64,000 bases of DNA. Source: a virus. Of the stretch, positions 1 through 8,797 are shown one piece after another. The position numbers and the translations under genes are program-made. The stretch is from positions 62,001 to 126,000 of the IMG/VR virus record IMGVR_UViG_3300020190_000010, one strand, 5' to 3'. The notes under the pieces were generated by a model, which saw nothing but the letters and a program-made list of their open reading frames with translations, did no database searches and was not told the DNA's origin. How positions within the stretch are numbered: position 1 is the first letter of the stretch; every line of letters starts with the position of its first letter.

Positions 1-728
1 GATTTATTGCTCCTGGTGGTATAAACGGTTCTAGAGGAATAACTACTGATCAAGGAACATATGATTTTCCTTTTGCCGGACTAGGAGGCGGATCTCAAGT
101 TAGAGATGTAAATAAATACAATGTATCAGATACACAAACCAATTGGGGGACCATGGGTGTTGATGTATACAGCGGTATTGCTATAGGTGGACTTGGATTT
201 ATTCCAGGAATTGCTGGTGGGACGGGAAGAGTGATTGTATCAGCCAATCAAAACGAAACTCCAAATGATACAAACGCTAACTCTAGACATAATGCTCCGG
301 TATATTTAATTGGTTGCACTGGCGGTGGAGGTGGCGGTGGTTCAACCGGTGAAACGGGTGAAAGAAATGTTGCAGGTGGAAATGGTGGTTCTATAATTGC
401 ATCAAATCCAAATGGTACTATTAATAACAACATTGCATCGCCATTTTATGGATTGGATCAAGTTGGTTTATGGAAAGGTGGATTATCTACAACTACTGCA
501 GCAACTGCTAGTGCAGGTGGAGCATATAGTGGTTCATTATTTGTAAAAATAGGTTTAGGTGGCGGCGGAGGATGGAAACGGAATAATTTAGACGGAGCAC
601 AAGGGGGAGCCGGTGGCGATTTTGGCGGAGGTGGCGGTGGCGGTGGATCTGCAATAAGTGCAAATGGTCGTAAATCTGGTGCCGGTGGTAAAGGCGGTAG
701 TGGTGTAGTTGTTGTTATTTCATATTAA
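1..728 (+). CDS. Glycine-rich tail fibre / adhesin, C-terminal part (5' truncated)
   Basis: The reading frame is open from base 3, so the true start lies upstream of the window; the first ATG at 153 is internal. The visible part is rich in glycine runs (GGGGGGG near 320-345 and 625-650) and ends in a short hydrophobic strand, GSGVVVVISY. Glycine-rich blocks followed by such a beta strand are typical of the distal domains of phage fibre proteins and adhesins, where they pack as polyglycine helices. It probably forms the C-terminal end of a receptor-contacting structural protein, and the next genes are also fibre-like. The receptor cannot be predicted. Confidence 0.7.
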   Translation, partial: FIAPGGINGSRGITTDQGTYDFPFAGLGGGSQVRDVNKYNVSDTQTNWGTMGVDVYSGIAIGGLGFIPGIAGGTGRVIVSANQNETPNDTNANSRHNAPVYLIGCTGGGGGGGSTGETGERNVAGGNGGSIIASNPNGTINNNIASPFYGLDQVGLWKGGLSTTTAATASAGGAYSGSLFVKIGLGGGGGWKRNNLDGAQGGAGGDFGGGGGGGGSAISANGRKSGAGGKGGSGVVVVISY

Positions 729-739
729 AAGAGACATTT

Positions 740-1315
740 ATGGCACAATACGGTATACAAAATATATCAACATTAGATATTATCAATATAATAGAAACCG
801 ATGATACCGGAAGTATTATACTTGAATCTGGATATCAATTGTATTCGGGATCACTATCAATGTGGTCAGAATCGTATGAAAACTATACAGAAACATATCC
901 ATCATATACTGGATCATTTACGGGTTCATTTAATGATTACTCTGGATCTCTTGGGTGGTTAGACAATTTTGCATCTTCATCTAGAACCGGTTCATATACT
1001 GGATCATTTACGGGTTCATTAAATGGCACTGCTTCATATGCAGGAACATCATCGTATGTATCAAGTATAAAATCAGGAGTAATTTCAAGTGGTGAATGGA
1101 TAATTGACATGACAGGTTTTAATTATACCGCTTCTGTTGCATTTTCATCAAGTTACTCGACCATTGGATATTCTATTACATTAACACCTGAAACTGATGT
1201 TCGTTCATTTTCTATAACAAATAAGAGGATAGACGGGTTTAACATTGATAGTAATTCTGCAACACCAATGACCGATGATGTATATTGGATAGTGGTTCCA
1301 TATAATAATCCATAA
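740..1315 (+). CDS. Ser/Gly/Tyr-rich fibre-associated protein
   Basis: This 191-residue protein begins 11 nt after the preceding stop, with AAGAGA as a plausible ribosome site. It has a short N-terminal region and then a low-complexity stretch with repeated YTGSFTGSF segments (residues about 55-100), the same Gly-Ser-Phe pattern found in the fibre genes at 1376 and 2944. A 29-nt exact direct repeat lies inside it (902-930 and 992-1020). It ends in a more ordered domain with alternating hydrophobic residues. There is no signal peptide or membrane segment. I infer a structural fibre component from composition and context; no enzymatic motif is visible. Confidence 0.5.
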   Translation: MAQYGIQNISTLDIINIIETDDTGSIILESGYQLYSGSLSMWSESYENYTETYPSYTGSFTGSFNDYSGSLGWLDNFASSSRTGSYTGSFTGSLNGTASYAGTSSYVSSIKSGVISSGEWIIDMTGFNYTASVAFSSSYSTIGYSITLTPETDVRSFSITNKRIDGFNIDSNSATPMTDDVYWIVVPYNNP

Positions 1316-1340
1316 AAAATTCATGTATTAGCAGTTTTTT

Positions 1341-1350
1341 TATATTTATA
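1341..1350 (+). promoter_or_regulatory. TATTTAT-type promoter candidate
   Basis: TATATTTATA lies in the 60-nt gap before the fibre gene at 1376, ending 25 nt before its TTG start. It belongs to the 23-site set described in the findings. Confidence 0.5.
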
Positions 1351-1375
1351 TGAGAAAACTAATGAGAGAGAATAA

Positions 1376-2920
1376 TTGCCAAGTTCACAAAGAGACCTAA
1401 CCAATCTATTTGTTTCCGAGTCTTATTATAGATTACTTCAAACGGATCCTGTTGATGACTCAACACTTCTTGATGGAACTGGATCTCTTGTTACTTTATT
1501 AGCTGTATCTGGAACTGTTGATGCTTACTATTTTAAGGGTGACGGTTCACAATTAACCAATATCGGTGCGGCATCATTACCTAATGGTGTAGTATCTTCA
1601 TCCGTTCAAACCATTTCACATCTTGTTGGAACAAATGTAATATCAAGTTCTGCTCAAAGAGGAGTGCTTGGTCTTGCTACAACGGATTCACCAATATTTA
1701 ATAACCTTACCCTAACTGGTGATTTAACTGCTAGACAGTTAATTATTTCATCATCGGTAATAAATGTAACCCAATCATTCAGTAGTGGTTCAACTATATT
1801 TGGTAACGATATACTAGACACCCATCAGTTTACAGGTTCTGTACTTGTATCTGGATCATTATATGGAACATTTGTTGGTGATGGTAGTGGTTTGACAAAT
1901 CTTGTTGCTGCTGGCACAATATCATCTTCACAACAAATACAAAACTTTGGATTTATTACTTCAAGTGTTTGGGATGAAATTGTAAATAAACCAAGTGGAA
2001 TTGTATCAAGTTCTGTTCAAGTATTAGGTGGAACGGGAATAGTATCATCTTCTACACAAAGAAGTTCTATTGGATTAGGAACAAGTGATAATGTTGTATT
2101 TGGAAATATATCTGGTAGTAATTTAACAATAGATGGTAATGCATTTATTGATGGAACTCTTACTGCTAGAACTTATGTGGTATCGTCATCGATAGTTGAT
2201 ATACAATCAATTAAGGCATCTGGTTCAACTCAATTTGGTGACACAATAGATGATACACACCAATTTACTGGTTCATTATTTTTAAGTGGCTCACTTACAT
2301 CACAAGGAACAATTACTGCTCCACTTTTTAGTGGTATATTTGGTGGTGGTGTAATTTCATCTTCACAGCAAATTCAAGATTTAGGATTTGTTACTGATGG
2401 TGAATTGAGTGGTAGTGTTTATTGGGATAATATACTCAATAAACCAAGTGGTATAGTATCATCTTCTACACAAACACTTTCACATTTATTTGGAACAAAC
2501 ATTGTTTCTGGATCAGGTCAAAGGAGTGTATTAGGTTTGGCAGAAAGTGATTCACCTAGATTTTCAACATTATATGCAACAAATGCAAATTTTGACGGAA
2601 ACCTTTTAGTAGGCGGAACAATAACGGCAAGAACTTATGTGGTATCATCATCGGTAGTTAATTATCAAACAATTTTGGTATCTGGATCATCAAAATTTGG
2701 TGATAGTTTAGACGATATACACCAGATAACAGGTTCATTGTCTGTTACTGGTAGTTCATTTTTTGATGTAAACACCTTTATATTAACTGGTTCAGCTTAT
2801 GTAACTGGTAGTCTTATCGTTGAAGGAAAATTTGTATTACCATCTATAAATGAACTTCCTATAATAGATTCAACAGGAAGTTTAGTTATTTCAGGAAGTA
2901 ATCTATATTTATTCATATAA
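1376..2920 (+). CDS. Repetitive tail fibre protein (GDGSGLTN type)
   Basis: This 514-residue protein starts at TTG 1376, preceded by a GAGAGAGA ribosome site. It is built from about three diverged copies of a module of about 150 residues. Each copy carries a VVSSS strand, a DDTHQFTGSL segment, an SSSQQIQ segment and an NKPSGIVSS segment. FKGDGSQLTNI and FVGDGSGLTNL match a motif common in tail fibre proteins of T4-like marine phages. The composition is rich in Ser, Gly, Thr and Val with almost no Cys, which suits a beta-structured fibre shaft. The high Ser/Thr content makes it a possible acceptor for the nearby glycosyltransferases; that is inference. Confidence 0.65.
   Translation: MPSSQRDLTNLFVSESYYRLLQTDPVDDSTLLDGTGSLVTLLAVSGTVDAYYFKGDGSQLTNIGAASLPNGVVSSSVQTISHLVGTNVISSSAQRGVLGLATTDSPIFNNLTLTGDLTARQLIISSSVINVTQSFSSGSTIFGNDILDTHQFTGSVLVSGSLYGTFVGDGSGLTNLVAAGTISSSQQIQNFGFITSSVWDEIVNKPSGIVSSSVQVLGGTGIVSSSTQRSSIGLGTSDNVVFGNISGSNLTIDGNAFIDGTLTARTYVVSSSIVDIQSIKASGSTQFGDTIDDTHQFTGSLFLSGSLTSQGTITAPLFSGIFGGGVISSSQQIQDLGFVTDGELSGSVYWDNILNKPSGIVSSSTQTLSHLFGTNIVSGSGQRSVLGLAESDSPRFSTLYATNANFDGNLLVGGTITARTYVVSSSVVNYQTILVSGSSKFGDSLDDIHQITGSLSVTGSSFFDVNTFILTGSAYVTGSLIVEGKFVLPSINELPIIDSTGSLVISGSNLYLFI
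2904..2913 (+). promoter_or_regulatory. TATTTAT-type promoter candidate inside the end of the upstream gene
   Basis: TATATTTATT overlaps the last codons of the gene ending at 2920 and ends 30 nt before the start at 2944, the commonest spacing in this window. Confidence 0.5.
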
Positions 2921-2943
2921 ACAACTTAATTTTGGAGAATTAA

Positions 2944-4260
2944 ATGGCAGCGTGGAAAAAAATCATAGTATCGGGTAGTGTGGCCGAATTAGCATCGGTT
3001 AGTGCTTCGGTTGGTGTGTTAGTCGGTACTAATCAACAAATTCAAACTACATCGGCATCTACAAGACTCTCTGGTTCTTTTTCCGGATCTTTTACAGGCG
3101 ATGGTAGTGGATTATCAGGTGTAACAGCAACACCATCATTCCCAACAACTGCAAAAACAACACTTGCAGGTTCAGACAAATTTTTTGTAAATGATGATGC
3201 CGGTGATGCAACAAGTGGTAATAAGAAAATTACATTATCAAATTTATTAACTGATATTGCTGGTAATGGTTTATCCGCAGTTGGTGGTGAAACACTAAAT
3301 GTTAATTCTGGTTCAATGCAAACTTTCTTTAATTCATCATCATATGCAGGTGTTAGCGGCGATATTCTTATAGATGCATCAACCGGTGTTGCAACAATAC
3401 AAGCCAATTCGGTTGCTCTTGGAACAGATACAACAGGTAATTATGTTGCTACTGTATCTGCTTCTGGTGCTCTTCTGTCATCTGCAACAAGTGGTGAAGG
3501 AAGCACCCCAAACATTACATTAGATACAAACTCAGCAACATTTACAAGTGGTGTTGTATCTGCTCTTCCAAGTGGAACAGTTAGTGGTTCTTCATTCAGT
3601 TCACCGTCACAAGGCACAGTCCGTGCAACAATTAACGGTGTAAATACAGATGTTGATACCGGTCTACAAACAGGAGACAGTCCAACATTTGTTGATGTAA
3701 CTTTAACAGGCGATATTACTGTTGGTGGCAATGATATTAAGATGAATGGTGGCACAACTGCCCTCACATTTAGTGGAACCGGTGATGTAGAAGTTGCTGG
3801 TGATTTGAAAGTTAGTGGTAACGATATTAAGGCAAGTAATGGAACAACTGCAATTACTCTTAATGGCGCTAATGCAACTGTTTCTGGAAGTCTTACTGTA
3901 TCTGGTGATTTAACTGTTAGTGGAACAACAACAACACTGGATACAACAAATCTTTTAGTTGAAGACAAATTTGCTCTTTTTGCATCTGGATCAAATGCAT
4001 CAACCGATGGTGGTATAATTGTTCAACAAGGTTCAACAACCGGCTATGCTTTGGGAGTTGATGCCGATGCAGACCGATGGGCACTTCAAAATAATTTATC
4101 ACCAACTGCAGTTACTATTGCACCTGATGCATTTATGGGTGTAATACAACAATGGACAACTGGTAATGCACCTGCAGCTCCACAATACGGCGGTGCAACT
4201 GCATACGGAACAATCGGTGTTGACATTGACGCCAAAGAGGCGTACATTTGGATAGGATAA
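2944..4260 (+). CDS. Tail fibre protein with shared [10 protein letters not shown]-terminus
   Basis: This 438-residue protein has a strong TTTGGAGAA ribosome site. The first 25 residues contain WKKIIVSGS and closely match those of the collagen-like fibre at 9976, so both probably dock to the same virion site. A SGSFTGDGSGLSG segment follows, then Ser/Thr/Gly-rich beta repeats including SLTVSGDLTVSGTTTTLDT (residues about 315-335). That segment and the following LLVEDKFALF are typical of phage fibre proteins. The C-terminal 90 residues (QQGSTTGYALGVDADADRWAL onward) look like a folded tip. I see no catalytic motif. It is a structural fibre subunit by composition and context. Confidence 0.65.
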   Translation: MAAWKKIIVSGSVAELASVSASVGVLVGTNQQIQTTSASTRLSGSFSGSFTGDGSGLSGVTATPSFPTTAKTTLAGSDKFFVNDDAGDATSGNKKITLSNLLTDIAGNGLSAVGGETLNVNSGSMQTFFNSSSYAGVSGDILIDASTGVATIQANSVALGTDTTGNYVATVSASGALLSSATSGEGSTPNITLDTNSATFTSGVVSALPSGTVSGSSFSSPSQGTVRATINGVNTDVDTGLQTGDSPTFVDVTLTGDITVGGNDIKMNGGTTALTFSGTGDVEVAGDLKVSGNDIKASNGTTAITLNGANATVSGSLTVSGDLTVSGTTTTLDTTNLLVEDKFALFASGSNASTDGGIIVQQGSTTGYALGVDADADRWALQNNLSPTAVTIAPDAFMGVIQQWTTGNAPAAPQYGGATAYGTIGVDIDAKEAYIWIG

Positions 4261-4289
4261 TTTTGCTTTGATATATTATTAAAAATTGT

Positions 4290-4299
4290 TATATTTGTT
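4290..4299 (+). promoter_or_regulatory. TATATTTG-type promoter candidate
   Basis: TATATTTGTT is a G variant of the recurring box and matches the Bacteroidota -7 element TAnnTTTG. It abuts ATG 4300 and lies 24 nt before an alternative ATG at 4324. Confidence 0.4.
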
Positions 4300-4503
4300 A
4301 TGAAAAAAATTATAGGCTATATTATGGGTTTAGTAAATAAAGAAAATTCATTAAAAGAAAGACAAAACGTTTCAGTTCCTCCTTTTACCAAGGAGGAACT
4401 GGAATTTTTATTAAAGTTAGTTTCTGAATGTACTTTTCAAGGAAAAGAAGTACAAGTTGTATATGACCTTGTATACAAACTTCAACAGTTATATGTAAAA
4501 TAA
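4300..4503 (+). CDS. Small protein of unknown function (67 aa)
   Basis: This short helical protein has a core with the pattern PPFTKEELEFLLKLVSE and then a hydrophobic helix ending LYKLQQLYVK-like. The start is uncertain. ATG 4300 touches the upstream promoter-like box, which would make the transcript leaderless, whereas ATG 4324 (MGLVNKEN) would give a 24-nt leader. I do not recognise a function. It is the first gene of the tightly linked run that continues with glycosyltransferases at 4518. Confidence 0.5.
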   Translation: MKKIIGYIMGLVNKENSLKERQNVSVPPFTKEELEFLLKLVSECTFQGKEVQVVYDLVYKLQQLYVK

Positions 4504-4517
4504 TAAAAAGGTTTTTT

Positions 4518-6137
4518 GTGAAAAAAGTTTTGTTTGTGGTGCCACATCTTTCCACAGGTGGTCTACCGCAATATACCTTTAAATTTATAGAAAGTATAAA
4601 AAATAAATACGATGTATATTGTCTTGAATACCAAGATATTACAGGCGGAATTTTAACCGTTCAACGAAATAAGATTGTAAATTTATTAGGAAATAATTTT
4701 TACAGTCTATCCCATCACAACAAAAATATACACGAAGTTATTTTGGAGATAACTCCCGATGTTATTCATTTTCAAGAAATTCCACAATCTTTCATTGTAA
4801 ACGAAGATTTGAACAAAATTTATTCGGATAATAGAAAATATAAAATAGTGGTAACAACCCATGGATCAAATACAAATCCAAAGGAAATAATTTATTCAGC
4901 AGATAAGTTCATACTTGTTTCAAATTGGAGCAAAGATATTTTTATTGAAGAATTTGGAAAAGAACTTTGTGATATTTGGGAATATCCAATAGATAAAAAT
5001 GAATATAATAAAGATGATGCTAAAAAAGAATTAGGATTTGATAGTAATTTTAAGCATATACTCAATGTTGGTTTATTTACTCCGGGAAAAAATCAAGGTG
5101 AACTAATTGAACTTGCAAGAAAACTTCAAGATAAACCAATTAAATTTCATTTTGTTGGAAATCAAGCCGGTAATTTTGAGAATTATTGGAAACCGATAAT
5201 GGATAAATTTCCATCAAATTGTATATGGCATGGTGAAAGAGAAAATGTTGATAAATTTTACAAAGCCGCTGATGTTTTTTATTTTACATCAAACCTTGAA
5301 TTAAATCCTTTGGTTGTAAAGGAAGCATTGTCATACGGATTACCAACTTTCATAAAAAAATTAGAAACATACGGTAATGAATACGATGATAGAGTTAATT
5401 ACATAACAAAAGATATAAATGATAATGTTAAAAAATTATTGCATGTATTAAACATGAATAACAAATTAAAAGAAAAAGTGCATAAAAAAAATATAGTTGC
5501 TATGCACATGATTACTGATATTGATACTGAAAGAGAAGTTGATTCTATGATTTCTTTATCAAAGTTAGAAAACTATGGAATAGAGTATATTCCATGTGTA
5601 AACAGGAGATATACCGAATTACCACCAAAAGAAACGTGTGAATATCCAGATAAAATTAGTTTTGAACCTGGTGGAAAATTGACACCTGGACATTATGGAT
5701 GCTACCTTGCACACAAGAATGCAGTATTAGATGGAATAAATAAAAATGAAGATTATATTCTTGTATTTGAATGTGATGCAATTATTGATGTGAGTTACGA
5801 TGAATTTATTGAAAAATTAAATTTTGCGTGCAAAACGCTAAATGATACAGATTTGTTAATGTTCTCATTTGGTTTTCATAATAATACAAATATAATTGAT
5901 AAGAAAAAAGATTATTGGGTTGTTAATAAATTTTATGGAGCACATGCATATTTGATACCAAAAAAATCATACAATGTATTCAAAAATCTTTTTGAAAATG
6001 AAAAATGGAATGTTACCGATTTATTATATGCTGAAAAATTAGATAATTACAAAATCGGTATTTTTGAAAAACCAATAACAAAACAAGCATCAGGAATTTC
6101 CATATTAGATAAGGTTTACCATGAAGAAAGATACTAA
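4518..6137 (+). CDS. Two-domain glycosyltransferase, GT4-like plus GT25-like
   Basis: The gene starts at GTG 4518 after AAAAAGG. Residues 1 to about 310 look like a GT-B enzyme of the GT4 type: MKKVLFVVPHLSTGG at the N-terminus, VIHFQE, VTTHGS, and a second Rossmann half with GLFTPGKNQGELI, HGERENVDKFYKAADV and the acidic ELNPLVVKEAL motif near 260. From about residue 325 a second domain resembles GT25 (LPS biosynthesis) enzymes: a MHMITD strand, then LTPGHYGCYLAHKNAV, the VFECDAI acidic motif and FYGAHAYLIPKKSY. It overlaps the next gene by 17 nt, so the two are probably translationally coupled. The natural acceptor may be a virion fibre or a host glycan; context favours fibres. Sugar donors cannot be assigned. 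Confidence 0.75.
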   Translation: MKKVLFVVPHLSTGGLPQYTFKFIESIKNKYDVYCLEYQDITGGILTVQRNKIVNLLGNNFYSLSHHNKNIHEVILEITPDVIHFQEIPQSFIVNEDLNKIYSDNRKYKIVVTTHGSNTNPKEIIYSADKFILVSNWSKDIFIEEFGKELCDIWEYPIDKNEYNKDDAKKELGFDSNFKHILNVGLFTPGKNQGELIELARKLQDKPIKFHFVGNQAGNFENYWKPIMDKFPSNCIWHGERENVDKFYKAADVFYFTSNLELNPLVVKEALSYGLPTFIKKLETYGNEYDDRVNYITKDINDNVKKLLHVLNMNNKLKEKVHKKNIVAMHMITDIDTEREVDSMISLSKLENYGIEYIPCVNRRYTELPPKETCEYPDKISFEPGGKLTPGHYGCYLAHKNAVLDGINKNEDYILVFECDAIIDVSYDEFIEKLNFACKTLNDTDLLMFSFGFHNNTNIIDKKKDYWVVNKFYGAHAYLIPKKSYNVFKNLFENEKWNVTDLLYAEKLDNYKIGIFEKPITKQASGISILDKVYHEERY

Positions 6138-7698
6138 AATTGGATTTATATTAACATACTTTCATAATTCAAGAGAAGGTTATGAATTATTGAAAAAAAA
6201 TGTAGAAATTATTAGCAGAGAAAATTATTACTTTGTAATAGCAAGTCATTCTCCTTTACCGGTTGAAATGCAAGAAATGTGTGATTTTTATTTTTATCAA
6301 CAAAAAAATGTAGTTGATGATAAAAGGTATTCACATGGAGTTGCAGAAAATAACTTAATACAAATTTCACTAAATCATTTGAAATCTAATGGAATAGAAT
6401 GGGCGTATAAGATATGTTATGACATAGAATTGAATGATGTTAGTAGGTTCAAGGATTGGATTAAAGAATACAAATATAAGTTTGTTTCATGTAATTGGGG
6501 AAATAACATATTATGTACAAATTCTTTCTTCACAAATGTTAATTTTGTTTTGAAAAACATAGACTTTTATGATTCAATAGATTCTATGTTTAGTGTAAAT
6601 AATGTTCTTGAAAATTGTTGGGAAAAAAATGTAATAGATAAAAATTTGTTACATGAAATATATTCTTTCAAAGACAAAGAAACTTTTTATGGTGATAACA
6701 AAATAGATATTCTTTTCTACAATTATTCTGATATATCGTTTACCTATTCTAAAGAAGAAAACAGATTTTACATATCAAACAATACGAAACATGAAACTAT
6801 AAACAAATTTCGTATATTTGACTATTACAGCGATACCGTAATTGATGTTCAAACCAATACGAATATAACTCCTGGATCTACATGGTGGTTTGTACCACCA
6901 CATTCTGGATATGTTCCAAATGCTAAAAACGGATATTATGTTGAAATTTATTTTCCAGATAGAGTGGTAAGAAAGAACACCGGAATAATAGATTTTGATT
7001 ACAAACACCCGTTACACAAAAAATTCTTAAAACATAAATTTGAAGACATAAAATACAACGAATTTTCAGATTTTTCCGAATATAATCTGTATGATGAATT
7101 TAACATTGAACCAAACGAAATAAAAACATATGTTGATATTGGTGCAAACTATGGTATGTCTAGTATACCATTTATTGCATCAAATTCAAAAGTTTACATG
7201 GTAGATGCGGATTCTACCAACATAAGAATACTTGAAAATTCATACGGAAAAGATAACAGGATAAAGATAATAAATAAGGCAATTCATTCTTATGATGGTA
7301 TTACATCTTTTTATGAAGATATTAACGGATCATGTATTTCAAGTATTTCTAATTCAAATGTATTTGGTTCATCGGATAATAGAATAGAAAAAAAAGTAGA
7401 ATGTATATCACCAAACAATTTGATTGAAAAGTATGTGGATGAATATGAAATAGATCTACTAAAAATAGATATAGAGGGTGCAGAGTATGAATTTTTCAAT
7501 AGTATAACAGATGACAATATCAAAAGGATAAAAAAGTTTGTAATAGAGTTTCATATGAATGAAAATTATCGTGTTATGAATATAATAAAAAAACTTGCAA
7601 AAAATGATTTTAGATTTAGACTTGCAAAATGGGAACGGAATAATGATGATGATTATATTGTATCACATACTTGGGGTATAATTTATGCTTGGAAGTAA
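6121..7698 (+). CDS. Glycosyltransferase-like domain fused to FkbM-type methyltransferase
   Basis: The 525-residue protein has two parts. The N-terminal half (1 to about 180) starts GFILTYFHNSREGYELL and has alternating strands and helices like a GT-A fold; I see CYDIELNDV but no clear DxD, so this part may be degenerate. The C-terminal half is an FkbM-family SAM-dependent methyltransferase. The SAM-binding loop VDIGANYGMSS is at about 338-348, followed by VYMVDAD, then LLKIDIEGAEYEFF near 444-458, the diagnostic FkbM motif. FkbM enzymes O-methylate sugars and small molecules, so this protein may both add and cap a sugar. It overlaps the flanking genes by 17 and 14 nt. Confidence 0.7.
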   Translation: MKKDTKIGFILTYFHNSREGYELLKKNVEIISRENYYFVIASHSPLPVEMQEMCDFYFYQQKNVVDDKRYSHGVAENNLIQISLNHLKSNGIEWAYKICYDIELNDVSRFKDWIKEYKYKFVSCNWGNNILCTNSFFTNVNFVLKNIDFYDSIDSMFSVNNVLENCWEKNVIDKNLLHEIYSFKDKETFYGDNKIDILFYNYSDISFTYSKEENRFYISNNTKHETINKFRIFDYYSDTVIDVQTNTNITPGSTWWFVPPHSGYVPNAKNGYYVEIYFPDRVVRKNTGIIDFDYKHPLHKKFLKHKFEDIKYNEFSDFSEYNLYDEFNIEPNEIKTYVDIGANYGMSSIPFIASNSKVYMVDADSTNIRILENSYGKDNRIKIINKAIHSYDGITSFYEDINGSCISSISNSNVFGSSDNRIEKKVECISPNNLIEKYVDEYEIDLLKIDIEGAEYEFFNSITDDNIKRIKKFVIEFHMNENYRVMNIIKKLAKNDFRFRLAKWERNNDDDYIVSHTWGIIYAWK

Positions 7699-8797
7699 AA
7701 TAAAATGTAAATTTGAAAATGGTTTATTAACTGTAAAAAATATATCAAACATAACATTAAACGATTGTTTGATAAATTTGAAAAATGTTTTTAACCACAA
7801 TGTTGTTTTTCAAATGACAACACTTCAACCAAATGTTGAACAAATTTTTACGGTATCTAATAATAATTTTAATTTGTATTGGATGGATGATGTTGTATAT
7901 TTGAACATCTATCAGAATCACAAATTGATATATCAGAAAAATATAAATGATAAATCAAAGTGCTATGTAATTTACTCAAATGAAAACTTTGAATCATTAG
8001 CCGAGCAATTGATACTTGGATTGGACTCATATTCAACATCGGATGTTATACATTATTCGATAAATTATGAATGTAAATTGGATTATCCAAACTTAAAAAA
8101 TATAAGTTATTATGTCGATGGTGATATAAAAGACGGTCAATATATGCAATTTATGAAACCAAAATTGTTTTTAGATTTGTTAAGCAGGGGATATAAAAAT
8201 GTTGTATTTCTTGATGCAGATATACAAGTTAGACCCAATATAGATGATATGTTTAGGTTTCTTCCAGAATTAGATGCAGGTCCCTTGTTACAAAAACATG
8301 CATGGGATTATACATTGGTTGGTGATCAATATATTCCAGGTCCTTTGTTACAAGAATACATGAAATTACCTACACAAAAATTTCCACAGGGTGTTACAAA
8401 TGTTATGGCATTTAACACTAATCACAAAAGTTTATTTGAAGAATGGGAATCTGTTTGTTTTTCAAACGGTATAGATGAAATAAGAAAAAAAGAATTTTTA
8501 CATGATGAATTGATATTAAATTGTTTATTGTGGAAACTTGGAATACCACCGAAAGAACATAATCTTTTTGTAAACACAGTAAATTTGAATTGTGTACATT
8601 TCTTTTACACACATGATATGGATAACGCCGAAACTGTTAATATGAATGATTACGGTTATGGGTGGGGACATCAATCCTTTATCCCATACGATAAAAATTT
8701 AATAAAAGGATTTCACGGTATAAAAGATTCCATTATTGCTTCAAATGTTAATGAATATGTTTTCATAAATGATTGTGTTAGAGGTAATTATGTATGA
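7685..8797 (+). CDS. GT8-like glycosyltransferase with N-terminal beta domain
   Basis: This protein has 370 residues. Residues 1 to about 95 are strand-rich and carry no motif I recognise. The remainder resembles a GT-A nucleotide-sugar transferase. YKNVVFLDADIQVRPNIDDM (around 173-192) carries the DxD-type metal and nucleotide-sugar motif DAD, and GVTNVMAFNTNH followed by HDELILNCLLWKLG fits the GT8 acceptor region. It overlaps its neighbours on both sides within the glycosylation cluster. Substrate and product are not predictable. Confidence 0.65.
   Translation: MLGSKIKCKFENGLLTVKNISNITLNDCLINLKNVFNHNVVFQMTTLQPNVEQIFTVSNNNFNLYWMDDVVYLNIYQNHKLIYQKNINDKSKCYVIYSNENFESLAEQLILGLDSYSTSDVIHYSINYECKLDYPNLKNISYYVDGDIKDGQYMQFMKPKLFLDLLSRGYKNVVFLDADIQVRPNIDDMFRFLPELDAGPLLQKHAWDYTLVGDQYIPGPLLQEYMKLPTQKFPQGVTNVMAFNTNHKSLFEEWESVCFSNGIDEIRKKEFLHDELILNCLLWKLGIPPKEHNLFVNTVNLNCVHFFYTHDMDNAETVNMNDYGYGWGHQSFIPYDKNLIKGFHGIKDSIIASNVNEYVFINDCVRGNYV

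Noticed and set aside
8769-8789. Upstream ATG for the heptosyltransferase-like gene
   Set aside because: It lies deeper in the preceding gene with no ribosome site, whereas ATG 8790 has GAGG before it and the typical short overlap.
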